This document shows, one piece after another, positions 8,426 through 16,832 of a stretch of DNA of 64,000 nt. The position numbers and the translations under genes were made by a program. Every line of letters begins with the position of its first letter. Positions within the stretch are counted from its first letter, which is position 1. Under the pieces are notes generated by a model, which worked only from the letters and a program-made list of their open reading frames with translations, ran no database searches and was not told where the DNA came from. The stretch lies in assembly GCF_009873495.1 (NCBI RefSeq), contig NZ_CP046707.1, positions 1 to 64,000 on the forward strand, given 5' to 3'. The DNA is from Nostoc sp. ATCC 53789 (GTDB lineage Bacteria > Cyanobacteriota > Cyanobacteriia > Cyanobacteriales > Nostocaceae).

Positions 8426-8896
8426 TTAAAATCCTTGTTGCTCTAAATTCTTTAGTTTTTCTAACTTTCGATTCAACAGCGCTGCATCAGTTTCTAGTTC
8501 ACCATCGTCATCAGTTTCGCGTTCCTCATCCAGCCATTCCAACAGTTTGGCTTTTGGACGAAATGACATTATAGGACGCTTCTGATTATAATTTTTTTGA
8601 GCTTGGTAAAGTGCATCACGATTGGCTTCATTCCATCGCTGCTGATTAGACTTAGCAGACGACTTGGATTCAGAAAACTCTGGCATAACTTCAATTTTGA
8701 GATAGCCTCCTTGACTTTTGAACTGCCATCGGTTGTTGTAATTATCAAAATGTTTTTTTGCACCCCGTTCAGTCTTCCAGCGCTTGCACCAATGTAAATC
8801 TGTATTGGTAAAAGCATATTCAGTATCACAGCTAAATGTGTATAGCCAACCTAAAGGCTTATCTTCTTTGGTATAACAGCGATATCCGTAGTACAT
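8426..8896 (-). CDS. Hypothetical protein sharing a C-terminal module with the 10322 gene
   Basis: Of 156 residues, the first 70 are aromatic and basic (GYRCYTKEDK, DLHWCKRWKTERGAKKHF). Residues 85-153 match residues 108-175 of the GIY-YIG protein at 10322-10864. Both have W-N-x-A-N, then K-R-P-I-x-S-F-R-P, then LEWL-x-x-ER, then LLNR-x-L-x-KL. The module therefore moves between different N-terminal domains and may be a nucleic-acid or partner-binding unit. It belongs to the minus-strand cluster. Confidence 0.7.
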   Translation of the reverse strand: MYYGYRCYTKEDKPLGWLYTFSCDTEYAFTNTDLHWCKRWKTERGAKKHFDNYNNRWQFKSQGGYLKIEVMPEFSESKSSAKSNQQRWNEANRDALYQAQKNYNQKRPIMSFRPKAKLLEWLDEERETDDDGELETDAALLNRKLEKLKNLEQQGF

Positions 8897-8918
8897 CAGT
8901 CAAAGTTTTTAGTATTAT

Positions 8919-9188
8919 TTAGATGGTAAATAGTTCTTTGTCATTTTCACTGCCAGAGCATTTTTTATCACGAAGGATTACTTTTATAGGAGATTCACTG
9001 CCTGCAAAATATTTTTTAGTTTTATCTAACAGTTGTTCTAAATCATTGTCTTCTAAGACTTTTAAAGTTCTGGTTAACTCAGGACGATTTTTGAAAGTTG
9101 TTGTTGGTACTTTTAGCATCCAAACATTACTCCGAGCTTTTCTAGAATAGTCGGAGTAAACCAGAATATACCCCCATTCTTCAGCCAA
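8919..9188 (-). CDS. Hypothetical protein
   Basis: This is an 89-residue protein of unknown function. It has an alternating hydrophobic N-terminal half (WGYILVYSDYSRKAR) and a helix-rich charged C-terminal half. It lies 22 bases before the module-bearing gene in the same direction. Confidence 0.55.
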   Translation of the reverse strand: MAEEWGYILVYSDYSRKARSNVWMLKVPTTTFKNRPELTRTLKVLEDNDLEQLLDKTKKYFAGSESPIKVILRDKKCSGSENDKELFTI

Positions 9189-9224
9189 TTATAGAATCTT
9201 ATTTTTAAGCATAAGAAACTTAAT

Positions 9225-9674
9225 TTAGTTAGTTGGCTCATGTTCGCTGACATATTTTGTGATAACTTGCTCAATTTCGGACTCCATCACATCCATGTGA
9301 CCATCAACATCAGCATACCAGCCGTATTGATTAAGTGCAGCGATCGCAGCTTTGACAGTATCATTCACTGCTTGTTTTCTCCTACCTTCAGGTGATGCTA
9401 AATAAGCCTGTCGTTCTGCTTCCTTCTGCCGCTCAAGAGTTTCAATTTTTTCTAAGATTGGTTGTATTTTATCTAGAGTCCAAAGGTAACTAGGTTCTAC
9501 AGCACCAATTTCTTTGCCATCGGATGTATAGCGCTTTCCATTAGAGAGAGTTACTTGTCCAGTTGGGGAAATGCGTTCAATTACATCTATTTCAGCTTTA
9601 GTACCTATACGCACACTGTCATAGTAAAAAATTCCTACTTTATCCCCTGGTTTTAGTTCTAATGTGTTCATCAA
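9225..9674 (-). CDS. Hypothetical protein with charged coiled segment
   Basis: It is 149 residues long. Residues 1-60 look like a small beta-rich domain (VGIFYYDSV, TGQVTLSNGKRY). Residues 70-105 form a likely helix or coiled coil rich in Gln, Glu and Arg (KIETLERQKEAERQAYL). The protein ends with an acidic helix. No family is recognised. It is co-directional with its neighbours. Confidence 0.6.
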   Translation of the reverse strand: MMNTLELKPGDKVGIFYYDSVRIGTKAEIDVIERISPTGQVTLSNGKRYTSDGKEIGAVEPSYLWTLDKIQPILEKIETLERQKEAERQAYLASPEGRRKQAVNDTVKAAIAALNQYGWYADVDGHMDVMESEIEQVITKYVSEHEPTN

Positions 9675-9770
9675 TTAAAATTGTAAATATTTATTTGAGA
9701 AGTTGTAATTATGTCAGATTAACTCATTTTTTTTAACTTCTTCTTCTTCATCTACTACCTCTTCTACACT

Positions 9771-9893
9771 TTAAACTTTCCAATCAGGTGGTTCTCCAGA
9801 CAATGCAGATTGTACTGCCTCATCCTTATTTTCAGCAGTCACCTCTATCTCGAAATATTCTTTCCTTGATACTTTTACAACAAAATTTTTCAT
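9771..9893 (-). CDS. DpnD/PcfM-like small protein, possibly shortened by a stop
   Basis: It encodes 40 residues, MKNFVVKVSRKEYFEIEVTA and 20 more, ending PPDWKV. The pattern of a beta strand, an E-x-V-x-A-E segment and a short helix with EAVQSAL resembles DpnD/PcfM-type proteins. After the TAA the same frame continues with SVEEVVDEEEEVKKNELI and a second stop. The first stop may therefore be a recent nonsense mutation that removed an acidic tail. Confidence 0.55.
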   Translation of the reverse strand: MKNFVVKVSRKEYFEIEVTAENKDEAVQSALSGEPPDWKV

Positions 9894-9935
9894 ATAGCAG
9901 TCCTTAATTTTAGTGTCAATTAGTAGGATTATTGG

Positions 9936-10325
9936 TCACGACATCAAACTCAGTTCCAACAGTGCTTCACTTTGGGTTAACAACTTGTCGGTGTAGGGAG
10001 ATAGCCAACACAAACCCGGAGGTTGACAGTTTTCTTGCTTACGCCATCCGGTATCACGTAATATTTTCTCTTTGCGATCGCAATCCATAACCAAAGCAAT
10101 AATTTCCTTTGCCTCGGTCAGCGTATCCACACGTTTGATGTTAGTTCTGTGATAACCGTTGTGAAACGGTGTAAGCCCGCTTTTATCTTCAATCAACCAT
10201 CCTTTACTAGTATTACTCCGTCCGGGTATTCCGTTGGAGTAGTAAGTATTGCGGATATAAAACCTGCCATCAGGAGTAAGATATTCACCTGCTTCGATAC
10301 GTTGCAGCTCAAGTTTTTTCATCAT
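9936..10325 (-). CDS. Hypothetical protein
   Basis: This is a 129-residue protein. The N-terminal half reads like a compact beta domain (YLTPDGRFYIRNTY, SKGWLIEDKSG) and the rest is helical with CDRKEKILRDTGWRK. No family is recognised. Its ATG overlaps the stop of the upstream GIY-YIG gene by 4 bases, which suggests translational coupling. Confidence 0.65.
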   Translation of the reverse strand: MMKKLELQRIEAGEYLTPDGRFYIRNTYYSNGIPGRSNTSKGWLIEDKSGLTPFHNGYHRTNIKRVDTLTEAKEIIALVMDCDRKEKILRDTGWRKQENCQPPGLCWLSPYTDKLLTQSEALLELSLMS

Positions 10326-10864
10326 TGATACAATTTACTTTCTAGTTCCATAAGCTTTTTTAGTTGACGATTTAGAAGTACTCCATTACTTTCTAAATTG
10401 CCATTTTTATCTTTCAATCGCTCTTTTTCTAGCCATTCTAGAATTGCAGGTGCAGGACGAAATGACCAAATAGGACGCTTTTTATTGTAGGCTAACTGTG
10501 CTTTTTTTATACTTTCTTGATTAGCATCATTCCATTTGTGCTGACTGGTTTTACCATCTTTTAAAATACGACGCTTATTCAAGAGAGGATTAAAATAACT
10601 AATCAACTCTTGCTCAATCACATTCAATTGACTGGCATCTATAACTTGTAACCAGGATATTCGGACATTACCTATTTCCTGAAACTGCTGGTATCGGTGA
10701 TGTACTATCCATCGCTCTTGCAAGTTTATTGAGCAACCAATATAAAGAATGTCATCGCTTGCAGATAAAACAAAATAGATACCTGGGTAATCTGGTAATT
10801 TCCGACATTGTTCAAGCGCAATAGAAGGCAAACTTAAAGGATTAATAGTTGATAAGTCAATCAT
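10322..10864 (-). CDS. GIY-YIG nuclease domain fused to the shared C-terminal module
   Basis: The 180 residues start with GIY at 28-30 and YIG at 41-43, then ERW near 50-52 and a glutamate-bearing helix (NVIEQELISYFNPLLN at 81-96), which completes a GIY-YIG nuclease core. From residue 105 on comes the module also found in the protein at 8426-8896. It overlaps the XRE regulator by 8 bases upstream and the next gene by 4. It may be a small mobile-type or defence nuclease regulated by the XRE protein. Confidence 0.75.
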   Translation of the reverse strand: MIDLSTINPLSLPSIALEQCRKLPDYPGIYFVLSASDDILYIGCSINLQERWIVHHRYQQFQEIGNVRISWLQVIDASQLNVIEQELISYFNPLLNKRRILKDGKTSQHKWNDANQESIKKAQLAYNKKRPIWSFRPAPAILEWLEKERLKDKNGNLESNGVLLNRQLKKLMELESKLYQ

Positions 10865-11099
10865 TAAAGTGTACCCCTAAATCACTACCTAAAGCTTTTT
10901 CAATTCCTTGCAATGTATCAAATGGCAATTCTTGAACTTTCTCGTTTTCAATCCGATTCCAGTGAGGAACGCTGATTCCAGCTTCAGCCGCTAGTTCCGC
11001 AAGAGACTTCTTTGATGCTTGCCTATATTTTTTTATCCGCTTACCTAAATCTGTAAACTCTTTACTGAAAGTGACTCGCATTAAGACATATTCCACCAA
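10857..11099 (-). CDS. XRE-family helix-turn-helix regulator
   Basis: The helix-turn-helix spans about residues 17-72 (IKKYRQASKKSLAELAAEAG, then SVPHWNRIENEK), a Cro/CI-type DNA-binding fold. A second ATG at 11081 gives MRVTFSKEF and is an equally good start. It heads a minus-strand run of nine genes to 7584 and probably represses its own operon. The AT-rich 11100-11180 region is the likely operator and promoter. Confidence 0.85.
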   Translation of the reverse strand: MVEYVLMRVTFSKEFTDLGKRIKKYRQASKKSLAELAAEAGISVPHWNRIENEKVQELPFDTLQGIEKALGSDLGVHFND

Positions 11100-11253
11100 A
11101 ATTACTTTTTAAATAACCAATTTTATTTTTATTATAACTTATTAAGAGTTACTTTATAAGTAATACTTGTAAAGTTATATAAATGTTGCAAAGAAACTCA
11201 AAGTGGCAATCATTAACTAACGGTGGTTTTTGGGTTATTTACAGGCTTACAAT

Positions 11254-11544
11254 TCACAAGCTGACAAAATTGTATTCATGGCGATCGCGGTTGAGTTGGT
11301 AGACCGAACCGCCTGTTACTTCTTGAATCGTGACTGCACCGATGTAGTGGTGGATGTGCATTGCGGTGTTGATATTGCCCCAGATGGGGCTTGACATCGT
11401 TGCATCCTTTTGCAGGTATGCACCGTTATCATTTTTGATTACATAGGGGTAAGCCGTGTACATAACTTTTGTATCAACTCTCCCTTTCTTGGAATAATAC
11501 TGTTTTTGTTGGGTAGGATAATGCGTATTTATCGCCGTAGGCAT
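11254..11544 (-). CDS. Hypothetical protein with N-terminus inside a short repeat
   Basis: It encodes up to 96 residues. The first codons (MPTAIN) lie in the GCGATGCCTACGGCGAT repeat, so the true start may be later, for instance at the Met of VMYTAYPYV. The C-terminal half has HIHHYIGAVTIQEV and looks like a beta domain. No family is recognised. The repeat also sits at the end of the DUF262 gene just upstream, so a rearrangement may have joined them. Confidence 0.5.
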   Translation of the reverse strand: MPTAINTHYPTQQKQYYSKKGRVDTKVMYTAYPYVIKNDNGAYLQKDATMSSPIWGNINTAMHIHHYIGAVTIQEVTGGSVYQLNRDRHEYNFVSL

Positions 11545-11553
11545 CGCAGCCCT

Positions 11554-12048
11554 TTAATTAAGGCGTTCTGCAATAATTTCTATGATTTTTGCTATTTCTT
11601 CGGGGCTGGCATCCTCTGAAGGCATAATAGTTATCAAAGATAGAGAACGGTGATTAAGCACTTTCTTGGCATGATATGGAAGAGTAGCATAAGTGCATCC
11701 ATTTAGTTCTGTCTTAACTTCTAATCCGCTCAAAACTAATTGATTAGTGTAAAAATCGACAATTGCTTTTAACCTCTGTTTGCCATCAATAACTTCGTGT
11801 GTATGATCTGACCTTTCATAGAGAACAATTGGCATTACAGGGAAATTAATAATAAAAGATTCCATTAGCTTGGATTTTTTTACATTATTCCAATTCCCAA
11901 CAGATTGACTCTCATTATCAATCACCATGTAATTAGGATTAGACCTAATTTTTTCAACTAAGGCTGGTAGTTTTATTCTGTCAATTTCTTGAATTAATCT
12001 GTCTTGAGCAGATTCATATTTGGCATTAATTTCATCGTCTGTCATCAT
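11554..12048 (-). CDS. DUF262 domain protein, C-terminally shortened
   Basis: The 164 residues carry the DUF262 (ParB/GmrSD N-terminal-like) pattern: LMESFIINFPVMPIVLYER at about 65-83 and HEVIDGKQRLKAI at about 88-100, where families usually have DGQQR. The protein stops at IIAERLN, at the place where relatives have FxRLNTGG and continue. A short GCGATGCCTACGGCG repeat directly follows, so an insertion probably truncated the gene. It is the last of three genes with 4-base overlaps. DUF262 proteins include modification-dependent restriction components. Confidence 0.75.
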   Translation of the reverse strand: MMTDDEINAKYESAQDRLIQEIDRIKLPALVEKIRSNPNYMVIDNESQSVGNWNNVKKSKLMESFIINFPVMPIVLYERSDHTHEVIDGKQRLKAIVDFYTNQLVLSGLEVKTELNGCTYATLPYHAKKVLNHRSLSLITIMPSEDASPEEIAKIIEIIAERLN

Positions 12049-12905
12049 GATGATTCTTTTCCACCCATTACTAAAACTGGCTCAATCCAAACTAGTTTTC
12101 TTTGCTGTCTGCCTTCTCCGTAAGGCTGATTGCGTAAGAATCCTCTGCGCCAATGAACGCTCTTAGTACCATGTGTACCGCTACTACCTTCACTGCTTTG
12201 CGTCCCTTCACGTTTGAATCGATATCCAAGTCCTAGCCAAAGTGGTTGATAAAAATCTTGCGCTTGCGCTTTGCCAAAACCCCTATTCACCCTAACTAGT
12301 TCGCTTGTTGTATCTACAAGTTCAGGGCGGCACTCCATAATCAAAATCAATCGTAGTAAAATTGAGTGCAAATATTCATTAAATTCTACAACTACCTGCG
12401 GACTAAAATCTGTAACATCAGTATATCTGAACTTTTTTAGATTATCACTAACTTTGAATCTGCGGCAGAAAACACTATCTCCATCGATTGCAGCCCAATA
12501 AAGCAAGTCATCAGATGTATCATAATGCCAAAAAATTGCATCAATACTACGTTTTTCTGGGGAAAAAACTATACCCTTGGGCAGCATAAAAAATCCTGTT
12601 TTCATTGCCCATTGCAAATTTTCAACTTCAACATCTAAATTTGATTGCATCAATGCGCTCAACAAATCATTATTTACCCAGTAAGCAGGGCATTTGGCTT
12701 GCCCTACTTTCAAAAGTGTGTAAAGGCTAATATACCTTGAATCCTTGGGGTTGCTTCTGAGTGATGAAAGCAATAATTTTTCGGTAGCAGAAAAATACGC
12801 ATCAGCAACAATACCGCACATTTTCTCATAGCTTTCGTAACCGTCTACATGAACAACGGGACGAATAACAATTTCATTAAACCAACCTCTAGGTTTTTTG
12901 CTCAT
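12045..12905 (-). CDS. Hypothetical protein in a restriction-like operon
   Basis: This is a 286-residue protein of unknown role. The body is helical and hydrophobic with a central LHSILLRLILIMECRPELV. The end carries HWRRGFLRNQPYGEGRQQRK and then a WIEPVLV tail, a motif common at the C-terminus of phage and plasmid proteins of unknown function. It overlaps the HNH gene upstream and the DUF262 gene downstream by 4 bases each, so the three are probably translated together. Confidence 0.7.
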   Translation of the reverse strand: MSKKPRGWFNEIVIRPVVHVDGYESYEKMCGIVADAYFSATEKLLLSSLRSNPKDSRYISLYTLLKVGQAKCPAYWVNNDLLSALMQSNLDVEVENLQWAMKTGFFMLPKGIVFSPEKRSIDAIFWHYDTSDDLLYWAAIDGDSVFCRRFKVSDNLKKFRYTDVTDFSPQVVVEFNEYLHSILLRLILIMECRPELVDTTSELVRVNRGFGKAQAQDFYQPLWLGLGYRFKREGTQSSEGSSGTHGTKSVHWRRGFLRNQPYGEGRQQRKLVWIEPVLVMGGKESS

Positions 12906-13852
12906 GCAGCACGCCTCGAAAACTCTTCACGATGCCATTGTAGAGAATCCTGTCTAGGATAATACTGCTCCTTGGTGGGTAAGATAATGCGATCGCCCCT
13001 AAATTCCCGCATTGGTCTAGCGTTGGGCGAGTCTTCCCGCAAGTTGTCAGCAACAATAATGGTGTAATCGTCGTTGATGGTGAACCAAAAGCGGTCAAAT
13101 GCCCAGTGATGATTTTTGCACAGTGACAACCCGTTATCAATGCGGTCGTCGTAGAACTGGGAGAATGGTTTGATGTGTGACCCGTCCACAATGTTTTGAC
13201 CAAGTGAATCGAGTATCTGTAACCCGCAAAACGCGCAGCGTTGGTTGTAAGTTGAGACAACGATTTTACGAAAAGCCCCATCTCGCACAATTACAGCTTG
13301 TTCATCTTCTAATTCCTCTGGTTGGTAGACCTTACCGCCAGAGCGTTGCAACTGGTCTTGTAGTTCAGCAAAGGCGTTTACTTGTAGTAGTGGCTCTATA
13401 TCCTGTGTACGCTCGTTAAACCAGGAGTTAATCAAAACATGAGTCAGTACAGTCCTGTCTTGGGGATTTTGCAGCAGTGACCAGAGTTCATCATCGAGGT
13501 AGGCGTACTCAACTGCCTGCCGAATAGCCCCAGGAGTAACAATTTTTGCTTTAGATGTAACCGTTAATTCAAATCCGAGATTGGGTTGGAAATGCCAAAA
13601 GCCATCGCTTCTAAGGTAAAAAAACGGTTGCCCAATATTTGGTTTGCGTACTGGCTCTAGTTGACTCCAAAGTTTAAGAAATGTGGCGATGAGTTCAGCC
13701 GATAAAGGAATTTGGTTTCGCCTAATCTCCCCCTGGCTGATCATCTCGATAATTGATAGCAGCAAAATAGGTTTATTCGGTGCAACTCCACTAGAACGGG
13801 ATACCCTGAGATTGGCAAACTTATTGACGTAGTAGGCGAGATTTTTCGTCAT
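12902..13852 (-). CDS. HNH restriction endonuclease, possible sulfur-binding domain
   Basis: The 316 residues fall into two parts. Residues 22-95 (PNKPILLLSIIEMI, then PFFYLRSDGFWHFQP) resemble the sulfur-binding domain of McrA-type enzymes that read phosphorothioated DNA. Residues 206-253 form an HNH site with C206, C209, D223, H226, N240, C245, H248 and H249. Relatives act as type IV restriction enzymes on modified foreign DNA. The domain assignment is from pattern only; an unspecific HNH enzyme is the alternative. It is the first gene of a three-gene overlapping operon. Confidence 0.8.
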   Translation of the reverse strand: MTKNLAYYVNKFANLRVSRSSGVAPNKPILLLSIIEMISQGEIRRNQIPLSAELIATFLKLWSQLEPVRKPNIGQPFFYLRSDGFWHFQPNLGFELTVTSKAKIVTPGAIRQAVEYAYLDDELWSLLQNPQDRTVLTHVLINSWFNERTQDIEPLLQVNAFAELQDQLQRSGGKVYQPEELEDEQAVIVRDGAFRKIVVSTYNQRCAFCGLQILDSLGQNIVDGSHIKPFSQFYDDRIDNGLSLCKNHHWAFDRFWFTINDDYTIIVADNLREDSPNARPMREFRGDRIILPTKEQYYPRQDSLQWHREEFSRRAA

Positions 13853-13904
13853 TATTCACATAACTGTATAGGTCGTTTGCCATCTGCCATAAATTCTTAC
13901 TGAT

Positions 13905-14345
13905 TTACTCAACTAGAGCTAGAGCAATTTTATTGTTTAAAATAACCGCTTTAGCAGTAGTTATTGGTGTATAAGGCATTACATCTTTGCAATAAAACAG
14001 TGGGTGGTCGGGATGCAAGTTATATGTCACTCGCTGGTAGCCTAATCCTATGAGCGATCGCACTGCCTCATCACTCAGCTGCTCCCACCCTAACGACTGC
14101 AAAATACCCACAACATAGGCGTGGACATTTTTACGACCTTGAGCGATCGCACGTTCTCGTCCCTTGCGCTCAACCTCAAACACCGCATCGGTTAGTTGAC
14201 ACACCCCAGCATGAGTTAGCAGCGACCCGCTTTTTCCTCCTGACTTGAGTGAAAAGACGTGGTAATGCAGGTTGAAGTAAACCCCTACACGCTGACCGTA
14301 ATATACGGCTGGGTGAATTGTGCTGAATGGATACCGATGAGTCAT
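13905..14345 (-). CDS. Hypothetical protein
   Basis: It has 146 residues. The N-terminal part reads HPAVYYGQRVGVYFNLHYHV with a following Gly/Ser-rich turn; the middle has a charged helix (EVERKGRERAIAQGRKNVHAYVVG); the end is beta-rich. It is common-looking for cyanobacterial plasmids, but no function is known. A 52-base gap separates it from the HNH operon in the same direction. Confidence 0.6.
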   Translation of the reverse strand: MTHRYPFSTIHPAVYYGQRVGVYFNLHYHVFSLKSGGKSGSLLTHAGVCQLTDAVFEVERKGRERAIAQGRKNVHAYVVGILQSLGWEQLSDEAVRSLIGLGYQRVTYNLHPDHPLFYCKDVMPYTPITTAKAVILNNKIALALVE

Positions 14346-14483
14346 GATTAGCGTGCAGCTACAACCCGCATATTCTACAGCAAATATTAGCTGACTAATA
14401 CTGTTAACCGTAATGCAACCGAGGTGTATTTAGTTACTCATAAGCTAGGCTGTTCCCGAAAGTAATGAGTATCTAAAAATACA

Positions 14484-15524
14484 ATGAGCGAGTCAAAGTT
14501 TTTGGCGATTGACCCGAAGTTAGAGGATTACTGGCGGGCAATTATATTGTTTGGTAAAAACGTTGCGTGTTATAAATTTGCGTTGGCAAAGTCATTGTTG
14601 GAATTAGCACCGCAGGGTAAAAGTACTATCACCTTGGAAGAGTTAGCAGAACCGTATTCACGTTATGTAGTTGAACACATACAGAAGTGTGATACGCAAC
14701 ATCAAAAAACTGACCGCCCGTATCCTTTTATTGAGGCGTGCCGACAGTTTAAGGCGGGTGCGATCGCAAAAGACGAATTGCTTGAGATAACGAGGAACAA
14801 AGGATTTGATGTGGTGTTGGGTGCGTTCCACAATGTTGGATCTGGACAAGTACCCGTAAGCTTTTACCACAAGCCCAGGAATCGCAAAGAGATTATTGTT
14901 AAGGATGAATTATTTAAGTTATTAGAAACTGAGCAATTTCATAACTTATTGCCGGAAGTAGATGCAAGGTGGCAACTTGTAGAAACTGCTTGGGATTTAG
15001 ATATTTCACGCAATCTCCTAACTGTAAACTACGACTCAGCCCAACAGTTGCTATTTACATTTGGCGAAGGCAAGCGGCGGGTAGATATTACCTCATGCCG
15101 GGATGCCCTCAACGGCTATCAAAAAGGTAAGTGCTTTTACTCATTTGCAGATATTTCGATTGAGGCAGGTTCTAAAAACCTAACCGATGTAGACCATTTC
15201 TTTCCTCACTCTTTGAACGAATTTATACCAAATATCGATGGTGTATGGAATTTGGTGCTGTCATCTACAGAATGTAACCGAGGCGAAGGGGGAAAATTTG
15301 ATAGGCTCCCTGACACCAAATATTTAGAACGCCTGCACAATCGCAACGAATTTTTGATTACCAGCAACCATCCTCTACGCGAAACACTTATTCAACAAAC
15401 GGGCAACACGGAAGAAAAACGGCACTATTTTTTGCAGTCCATATACAATACAGCACAAAGATTTACAGGAACTGGAAGTAATGATGGCTGGAAATCAAAG
15501 TTTGAATATCCAGTAACGTTCTAA
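14484..15524 (+). CDS. HNH endonuclease domain protein
   Basis: Of 346 residues, the first 200 are helical and lack a recognised domain. Residues 205-270 form an HNH site: RDALNGYQKGKCFYSF with C217, DVDHFFPHSL with D235, D237 and H238, VWNLVL with N256, and ECNRG with C264 and N265. Enzymes of this kind are probable DNA nucleases, often in defence contexts. It is divergent from the gene at 13905-14345, with about 140 bases between them for promoters. Confidence 0.85.
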   Translation: MSESKFLAIDPKLEDYWRAIILFGKNVACYKFALAKSLLELAPQGKSTITLEELAEPYSRYVVEHIQKCDTQHQKTDRPYPFIEACRQFKAGAIAKDELLEITRNKGFDVVLGAFHNVGSGQVPVSFYHKPRNRKEIIVKDELFKLLETEQFHNLLPEVDARWQLVETAWDLDISRNLLTVNYDSAQQLLFTFGEGKRRVDITSCRDALNGYQKGKCFYSFADISIEAGSKNLTDVDHFFPHSLNEFIPNIDGVWNLVLSSTECNRGEGGKFDRLPDTKYLERLHNRNEFLITSNHPLRETLIQQTGNTEEKRHYFLQSIYNTAQRFTGTGSNDGWKSKFEYPVTF

Positions 15525-15560
15525 AATAGCAGGTGCAACGTCTGGTTTCCAAAAAAAAAT

Positions 15561-15800
15561 ATGCGCGAATATCGCTGCACCCGTAATGCCCTTTATGCTC
15601 ATGACTGCACTGGGCGTAATGACATTAGAGAACGCCAGGGGCATTACATCTGGGCAATCAACGAAGAAGCTGCATGGCAAGAAATGGCACGGCGGTATCC
15701 AGAGGAAACCACAGAAGGGTTTACTGTTCAGGAGTGGGAAAGTTTTGACGTTAAGGTGGTGGAAGTGAGGCGGGATGACGAAGGAAACATTATTGAGTAA
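15561..15800 (+). CDS. Hypothetical small protein
   Basis: This 79-residue protein begins MREYRCTRNALYAHDCTG and resembles small cyanobacterial proteins with an N-terminal YxCxRxxLYxxxC pattern. The last codons overlap the next gene by 26 bases. The function is unknown. Confidence 0.6.
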   Translation: MREYRCTRNALYAHDCTGRNDIRERQGHYIWAINEEAAWQEMARRYPEETTEGFTVQEWESFDVKVVEVRRDDEGNIIE

Positions 15801-16074
15801 CTTGAGCGATCGCCCTCCGCTTTTAATGGAAGCATTGGCTGAGGTTAGGGCTAGCAGCTTGTGCAATATGTTCAATTATGCCTGCGTTATCATCACCCTT
15901 CAAGACCTTGGTTTTGAATTACAAGCAGATTGGTTAGAGGAACATCTTGATAGTTATAACGAGATTTTAATACATGAATTTTCTCAGTGGTTGCAAGCTA
16001 ATCCTCGCCCCTTTAAAGAATCTGTAGCTCAACGGGTGGCTAGAGAGACTGGGTTGGAACTAATTGAGGAGTAA
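15775..16074 (+). CDS. Hypothetical protein
   Basis: It has 99 residues, mostly helical, acidic towards the end (FKESVAQRVARETGLELIEE). It overlaps the upstream gene by 26 bases. The later start at 15826 (MEALAEVRAS) would remove the overlap. No family is recognised. Confidence 0.55.
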   Translation: MTKETLLSNLSDRPPLLMEALAEVRASSLCNMFNYACVIITLQDLGFELQADWLEEHLDSYNEILIHEFSQWLQANPRPFKESVAQRVARETGLELIEE

Positions 16075-16078
16075 TAAA

Positions 16079-16471
16079 GTGACACAAAGGGAAATAATTA
16101 AACAACTCCTTAACCCCTATGATTCTTCTCAAACTGAATGTGATGGCATGACCCGCATCTGTCACACTATACTAACTAATCATAGCATTGAGCATCAACC
16201 GATGTTTGGGGTTTTGACTCAACATCATCAACACATTGAGCCGCATTTCTGGATTGATTTACCAAGTGGAGAACGCATCGATTATCGAGCTAATATGTGG
16301 CTTAAAGGAGATGGTATTCCTCACGGAATCTTTCATCCTCAAGACTTTCCAGATGTCACCTACACTGGTGAACCTATAGAGTTAGATGTGTTGTCACCAA
16401 CACTATTTGAAATACTGACTCTTGAGTTTGATTGGAAAAAATTTCAGCAATATGAAACACCTGATGCTTAA
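16079..16471 (+). CDS. Hypothetical protein with possible Cys-His-Asp triad
   Basis: The GTG at 16079 follows the upstream stop by 4 bases and is the likely start, giving 130 residues. C21 (ECDGMTRI), H56 (EPHFWIDL) and D68 (RIDYRANMWL) stand in the order of a papain-like triad; PHGIFHPQDF follows. The pattern H-F-W-I-D-L, then I-D-Y-R, then M-W is well conserved in uncharacterised bacterial and phage proteins. The layout is like that of the protein at 7584-8084, but I see no clear sequence match. Confidence 0.65.
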   Translation: MTQREIIKQLLNPYDSSQTECDGMTRICHTILTNHSIEHQPMFGVLTQHHQHIEPHFWIDLPSGERIDYRANMWLKGDGIPHGIFHPQDFPDVTYTGEPIELDVLSPTLFEILTLEFDWKKFQQYETPDA

Positions 16472-16647
16472 TTTTGCCCAGGTTCTACCGTTATGATATA
16501 TTGCCCATACGCACAGCCATTTTCCCATTCCCTAGCATCAACTATATAATAAGTGTTATCAAGCTTGAAGACTGCCATTCTTTTATTTCTTCTGGTCGCT
16601 ACTTGGATTGCAACATTAACAAGTTCTTTAAAATTTTCAGATGCCAT
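16468..16647 (-). CDS. Small hypothetical protein
   Basis: It encodes 59 residues, MASENFKELVNVAIQVATRR followed by MAVFKLDNTYYIVDAREW and a VEPGQN end. An N-terminal helix followed by beta strands gives a plausible small folded domain. It is convergent with the preceding gene and overlaps it by 4 bases. The frame and composition look real; no function is known. Confidence 0.5.
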   Translation of the reverse strand: MASENFKELVNVAIQVATRRNKRMAVFKLDNTYYIVDAREWENGCAYGQYIITVEPGQN

Positions 16648-16832
16648 CTATAATTACAATTCAATCTTGATAAACTGCTAGGATTTTTGATTAATTATCA
16701 AAAATGTAAATAACAAAACATATTTAAGATTTTGTCATCTACAGGTGATTTGCTCAACAACAATATTCTTACAAAAACGCTTGAGATAAACAAATTATAA
16801 TAAAATTGAATAAAATCTATATTTTAACTATA

